Below are positions 63,774 through 64,000 of a stretch of DNA of 64,000 nt, one piece after another. The notes below the pieces were generated by a model, which did no database searches, was not told the DNA's origin, and worked only from the letters and a program-made list of their open reading frames with translations. The DNA comes from Diadema setosum. Lineage: Eukaryota > Echinodermata > Echinoidea > Diadematoida > Diadematidae. The position numbers were made by a program, and so were the translations under genes. Position 1 is the stretch's first letter. The number at the start of each line of letters is the position of its first letter. The DNA is taken from contig NC_092686.1 of NCBI RefSeq assembly GCF_964275005.1, positions 44,204,333 to 44,268,332 on the forward strand. The letters are read 5' to 3'.

Positions 63774-63990
63774 AATTTTTTTGTGCAAACAGACGGTTTG
63801 TCTGCGAGTTGCTTCCACGACCCACGTCGGAGAGGAGGAGAGGAGTTTCTCGTTTGTGTTTGTCGGTCCCGCGGCGGCGGCCCGTACGCAATTTTAAGCG
63901 ATCGATGGGATGGGCGGATGGACGAGTACAAGCTAGCAGAAATTCATTGATCTCAGCTCTCCGATATCTCACGCACGCGACTAAAGCGCG
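63774..63990 (-). promoter_or_regulatory. CpG-rich block with candidate leader exon for copy B
   Basis: GC- and CpG-rich DNA (GCGGCGGCGGCC, GCGCGCGCCC) in an otherwise AT-rich region, like a promoter. On the minus strand a good donor (AAAAATT then GTGAGT) ends at 63774. No convincing start codon lies in it: the ATG near 63947 meets a stop within a few codons. It may be the non-coding first exon of the ASB13-like copy B, or of a gene starting to the right of the window. Confidence 0.35.
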
Positions 63991-64000
63991 CGCCCGGCCA

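Overview
The window is a piece of animal nuclear DNA: AT-rich, with short coding exons in phase-consistent spliced genes and a very high load of short non-autonomous DNA transposons. The protein sequences resemble vertebrate NEK4 and ASB13. The repeat families (GTCC/CCGT microsatellite repeats carrying AGGTCAAAGGTCA runs, palindromic MITEs beginning AAAGGACAAGTTCACC, tRNA-derived SINEs with a CCCAGGTGTATA-like core) suggest a marine invertebrate deuterostome, most likely a sea urchin or another echinoderm. That assignment rests on recollection of repeat types, not on a search.

Three genes can be read. (1) 612-6021, minus strand: NEK4-type serine/threonine kinase, seven coding exons with a complete kinase domain; its 3' end runs off the left edge. 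Non-coding first-exon candidate at 7043-7250. (2) 13279-19256, plus strand: a complete ASB13-like ankyrin-repeat/SOCS-box protein of 277 residues in six coding exons, with a possible non-coding leader near 7261-7378, which would make it head-to-head with NEK4. (3) 32210-40512, minus strand: a second ASB13-like gene with the same exon phases and nearly the same exon lengths, but introns swollen by repeats; its first coding exon is not resolved and its promoter may be the CpG-rich block at 63774-63990. Genes 2 and 3 are convergent, about 13 kb apart, and look like an old inverted duplication. Both should be substrate receptors of Cullin-5/Elongin ubiquitin ligases; NEK4 is a separate kinase and no shared pathway is implied.

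The rest is mostly mobile DNA: a 5'-truncated LINE with a long open reverse-transcriptase frame (8715-10641) and a LINE tail (62095-62560); TTAA-flanked piggyBac-like MITEs (1249-2027, 39318-40079, a fragment at 1-545, two 85-bp twins, and 25489-26050); a pogo/Tigger-like element with internal minisatellite (27434-29520); four copies of a 1.3-1.5 kb element rich in nuclear-receptor-like half-sites (37121-38476, 40804-42268, 47804-49098, 51684-53230); a 2.3 kb element with a 564-bp tandem duplication (54642-56951); a palindromic MITE with a tRNA-like core (34573-34806); and several others. I saw no retrovirus-like element, no CRISPR array and no convincing functional tRNA or rRNA gene.
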